Shown here one piece after another: positions 59,926-64,000 of a stretch of 64,000 nucleotides of DNA. The stretch's first letter is position 1; every line of letters begins with the position of its first letter. The notes beneath the pieces are model-generated. The model was not told the origin of the DNA. It saw nothing but the letters and a program-made list of their open reading frames with translations, and did no database searches. Origin of the DNA: an uncultured Acetobacteraceae bacterium. Its GTDB lineage: Bacteria > Pseudomonadota > Alphaproteobacteria > Acetobacterales > Acetobacteraceae. The stretch spans positions 248,001 through 312,000 of the forward strand of contig CAMKWS010000001.1 of the NCBI GenBank assembly GCA_946476985.1, read 5' to 3'. Both the position numbers and the translations under genes were made by a program.

Positions 59926-59956
59926 AGAGGCTTCGGTAACATAAAGAGAGTTTTGC

Positions 59957-60271
59957 ATGTTTGCAGTCATCCGCACGGGCGGGAAACAGTATCGCGTTGC
60001 AAAAGACGCTATCCTGAAAGTTGAAAAACTGGATGCCGAAGCTGGCAGCACAGTGACCTTCTCCGACGTTCTTATGGTCGGTGGTGATAAAGGTGTGCAG
60101 ATTGGTGCGCCTCTGGTTGAGGGTGCAACAGTTACAGCTGAGGTTGTCGCACAGGATCGTCTGCCGACAGTTATCATCTTCAAGAAACGTCGCCGTCAGA
60201 ACAGCCGCCGCAAGAATGGGCATCGTCAGCCTATTACTGTTCTGCGCGTTAAAGAGATCAACGCCGCGTAA
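59957..60271 (+). CDS. rplU: 50S ribosomal protein L21
   Basis: [43 protein letters not shown]. Confidence 0.98.
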   Translation: MFAVIRTGGKQYRVAKDAILKVEKLDAEAGSTVTFSDVLMVGGDKGVQIGAPLVEGATVTAEVVAQDRLPTVIIFKKRRRQNSRRKNGHRQPITVLRVKEINAA

Positions 60272-60298
60272 TTCGGCCCCGTTTAAGGAGACACAATC

Positions 60299-60565
60299 AT
60301 GGCACAAAAAAAAGCAGGCGGTTCAAGTCGTAACGGACGCGATAGCGCCGGTCGTCGTCTTGGTGTGAAGAAATTCGGTGGCCAGAGCGTCATCGCTGGT
60401 AACATCATCATGCGTCAGCGTGGCACAAAGGTGCATCCTGGTGAGAATGTTGGCATGGGCCGCGACCATACCCTCTTCTCCCTCGTGGATGGCCGTGTTC
60501 GCTTCCAGCGTCGCGCTGGTGGCAAGGTGCATGTTTCCGTTGCACTGGCAGAAGCTGCAGAATAA
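60299..60565 (+). CDS. rpmA: 50S ribosomal protein L27
   Basis: [60 protein letters not shown]. Confidence 0.98.
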   Translation: MAQKKAGGSSRNGRDSAGRRLGVKKFGGQSVIAGNIIMRQRGTKVHPGENVGMGRDHTLFSLVDGRVRFQRRAGGKVHVSVALAEAAE

Positions 60566-60604
60566 CGGTTTTTGTTATCCCAGTTTAGGGAAGCAAACCA
60601 GTAT

Positions 60605-60640
60605 AGAGGGTCGGCCCCATTATGGCGCCGGCCCTTTGTC
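60605..60640 (+). terminator. Terminator-like hairpin after rpmA
   Basis: agggtcggc...gccggccct followed by ttgtctt. Confidence 0.5.
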
Positions 60641-60644
60641 TTAA

Positions 60645-61700
<1,056 letters not shown>

Positions 61701-61757
61701 AGAAAACACGCCCCTTCTTCTGTAGAAGAGAGATGAGGCTTCATATTTCACCTATAT

Positions 61758-61794
61758 AAAACGGGAGCGAGAACATAAATCTCACTCCCGTTTT
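61758..61794. terminator. Bidirectional terminator between obgE and lutC
   Basis: aaaacgggagcgaga...tctcactcccgtttt. Confidence 0.85.
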
Positions 61795-61841
61795 ATGTAT
61801 CTCTTCAAACAGACTGTGTGATTACACGTCTCTCTGAATCT

Positions 61842-62450
61842 TTAATCCCAAATAACAGAGAGGCTTCTTACACCCTGTGCGCCACGGATCAGAACCCCCT
61901 GAATATCAGCTGTGGCTGAAGGTCCACTCATAACGACACCATAACCAGCCGTCTTAAATTCCGAACGATCTCGATACGCTGTGTGCATATTACCTGTCAG
62001 CTCCGCTTGAGAAAGCAGTACAACAAGGTGCTGCGCAAGGTGTACATCCGCTAAATGTTCTTTTAGCTCTACCTCACTCAAAAATATGCCACCAACTTCT
62101 GCAATGCCAAACGCGGCACGCACCACCATAACATCGACTTTATTTGCCTGATAATGATCCTCAAGATCTTCTATCCGTAATGTTCCTTCTACTTCAGGAA
62201 CAGCCGTACACAGGTTTTGCCGCGCAGGGAAAGCCGCATCTATGACATGCGCGATGCTTTCCCCAGGCTTCCGAGGAAGTAACTTGCCTCCCATCTGTGC
62301 CAGATTTTTTGCAAAACGCTCAGGGCTAGCATCACAATCCCCAAATACAGCGACTGGCGGCAAAGGATAAGCGTCTTCCTGAGGAGATTTATGTTCGCGC
62401 AATTTAGCGAAAATGGCATCTCGTGCTGTCATATTCATTCCATCACTCAT
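61842..62450 (-). CDS. lutC: Lactate utilization protein C (LUD domain)
   Basis: 202 aa; VMVVRAAFGIAEVGGIFLSEVELKEHLADVHLAQHLVVLL, MSGPSATADIQGVLIRGAQGVRSLSV. Confidence 0.9.
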   Translation of the reverse strand: MSDGMNMTARDAIFAKLREHKSPQEDAYPLPPVAVFGDCDASPERFAKNLAQMGGKLLPRKPGESIAHVIDAAFPARQNLCTAVPEVEGTLRIEDLEDHYQANKVDVMVVRAAFGIAEVGGIFLSEVELKEHLADVHLAQHLVVLLSQAELTGNMHTAYRDRSEFKTAGYGVVMSGPSATADIQGVLIRGAQGVRSLSVIWD

Positions 62451-63862
62451 GCCTCTGTCTCCTCTTTTTCTGCGCCCTTCTCCTTATTCAAACGATTCTT
62501 TTTATACCAGCTATGGAATGTTTCTTTCACCGGATGAGGTAATTCACGATGTTTCCCCCATTGGTTGAAGTAATTATACAGCGCAAACCTTGGAACAGTC
62601 TTTAACGCAACTTCTGCCCCACTGATAGAAAGGCGGTATAAGGCAGGCTGAGCCAGCAAACGCCCTGCCATCTTCATAAGAGCCCGCTTTACAAAAGGTA
62701 TCTCATGCCGCTCGGCAAGAACTTGGCGCCATTTGTAAAGTTGATCATGAATATTAATCTTCACCGGGCAAACATTTGTACAACTACCATTCATTGTTGA
62801 TGCAAAAGGCAATGTACTAAATTTCTTTGCATTAAATGTTGGATCAATAATCGCGCCAATTGGTCCCGAATACACAGCTCCATAAGACTGCCCACCAGAC
62901 CGACGATATACAGGACACGTATTCATACACGCACCACAGCGTATACATTTGAGAGACGACCAAAAATCATCCATCGCCAGCCGGTCTGAACGGCCATTAT
63001 CAACTAAAATCACATGCATTTCCCCACCCTTTTTAGGTTTCCGGAAATGCGTCGTATATTGCGTTATAGGTGACCCCAGAGCACTACGAGACAATAAACG
63101 AATAAATACACCTAGATCCGCCATGCGAGGGATAAGACGCTCAATCCCCAATGTCGCAATATGCAAATCTGGCAAATTCGCACTAAGATCGGCATTGCCT
63201 TCATTCGTACAGACCACAAAGGTCCCCGTCTCTGCGACAAGGAAATTACCCCCTGTCATCCCTGTATCGCCCGTCAGCAATGCGGGACGAGCAGCAATAC
63301 GCTGTGCCTCAGCAAGCTCATGGGGATCATCACTCGCCGGGTCTGTATCATAATATTTTGCAAAAAGCTGAGCGACATCGCCTGTAAGTTTCTGCACAGC
63401 AGGCACCACAACATGGCTTGGCATCTGTCCATCAAGCTGCTGGATACGCTCCCCAAGATCTGTTTCCGTCACGCTATATCCGCGCGGCTCCAGATACTCT
63501 CTCATCTCACATTCGTCTGTAATCATCGACTTACTTTTGATGATAGACGTCTTATTATGTTTTTTTAGGAGGCTCTCGACAATTCGATTATGCTCGGCGC
63601 CATCCCGCGCCCAATGAACATGTATCCCGTTACGACGGGCATTTTCTTCAAATTGTTCTAAATAATGTGGCAAATGTGCCAGTGTATGTTCTTTTAAGCG
63701 CGAAGCCTGCTCGCGTAAGTCTTGCCACTCTGGGAGAAGGTGCATCTGCTCATCACGTTTCTGACGCATATCCCATAAACGCTCATCATGAAACGTGTAA
63801 TGATCCTCCTTCTCAATCCATTCCGCCGCAGACTTCGCATGAGGAATGGGTTTATTACTCAT
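62447..63862 (-). CDS. lutB: Lactate utilization iron-sulfur protein B
   Basis: 471 aa; IRCGACMNTCPVYRRSGGQSYGAVYSGPIGAII, GSCTNVCPVKINIHDQLYKWR, LUD domain. Confidence 0.94.
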   Translation of the reverse strand: MSNKPIPHAKSAAEWIEKEDHYTFHDERLWDMRQKRDEQMHLLPEWQDLREQASRLKEHTLAHLPHYLEQFEENARRNGIHVHWARDGAEHNRIVESLLKKHNKTSIIKSKSMITDECEMREYLEPRGYSVTETDLGERIQQLDGQMPSHVVVPAVQKLTGDVAQLFAKYYDTDPASDDPHELAEAQRIAARPALLTGDTGMTGGNFLVAETGTFVVCTNEGNADLSANLPDLHIATLGIERLIPRMADLGVFIRLLSRSALGSPITQYTTHFRKPKKGGEMHVILVDNGRSDRLAMDDFWSSLKCIRCGACMNTCPVYRRSGGQSYGAVYSGPIGAIIDPTFNAKKFSTLPFASTMNGSCTNVCPVKINIHDQLYKWRQVLAERHEIPFVKRALMKMAGRLLAQPALYRLSISGAEVALKTVPRFALYNYFNQWGKHRELPHPVKETFHSWYKKNRLNKEKGAEKEETEA

Positions 63863-64000
63863 GCCTTTGCTCCATTCAAAATCTCCGCGATATGAATGAA
63901 GCGGATTGGCACCCCATTCCTCTCAGCACACCCCTGCTGGTGCATCATGCAGGATGTATCGGCAGAGACGATATATTCCGCACCCGCTTCATGATGGTCG
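63859..64000 (-). CDS. lutA: Lactate utilization protein A, C-terminal fragment (runs off the right edge)
   Basis: Reverse-strand frame ...DHHEAGAEYIVSADTSCMMHQQGCAERNGVPIRFIHIAEILNGAKA*, overlapping the lutB start by ATGA; CCG-domain-like. Confidence 0.85.
   Translation of the reverse strand, partial: DHHEAGAEYIVSADTSCMMHQQGCAERNGVPIRFIHIAEILNGAKA

Noticed and set aside
62447-64000. lutABC as a novel redox system
   Set aside because: Matches the known lactate-utilization LutABC family; ordinary apart from truncation by the window edge.

Overview
Chromosomal core region of an alphaproteobacterium, probably an acetic acid bacterium (Acetobacteraceae) judging from gene order and protein character; I could not run a taxonomic search. 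Two blocks follow classic alphaproteobacterial order. Block A (minus strand) is tRNA-Leu, tig, clpP, clpX, lon, hupB, tRNA-Val, birA, coaX, rnj, proS, lolC, lolD, dnaE. Block B (minus strand) is yceD/DUF177, rpmF, plsX, fabH, ihfA, merR, tRNA-Pro. Also present are a complete suf operon with an Rrf2 regulator, a rhlE-like helicase with an rRNA methyltransferase, fusA, rpmB, rpsU, trxB, rplU-rpmA-obgE, a lutABC operon cut by the right edge, and four tRNAs with encoded CCA. I saw no prophage, IS element or CRISPR array. Main points for a second look: (1) a fluoride (crcB-type) riboswitch upstream of a CLC-F-like F-/H+ antiporter, with a strong anti-Shine-Dalgarno pairing; (2) a full-length PEP-carboxylase-like protein in which most catalytic signature motifs are altered; (3) tRNA-Val directly abutting birA, where many alphaproteobacteria carry the nuoA-N (complex I) operon; (4) a MerR-type protein with a long repeat-built coiled coil; (5) histone-H1-like or basic low-complexity N-terminal extensions on Lon and on the DEAD-box helicase.
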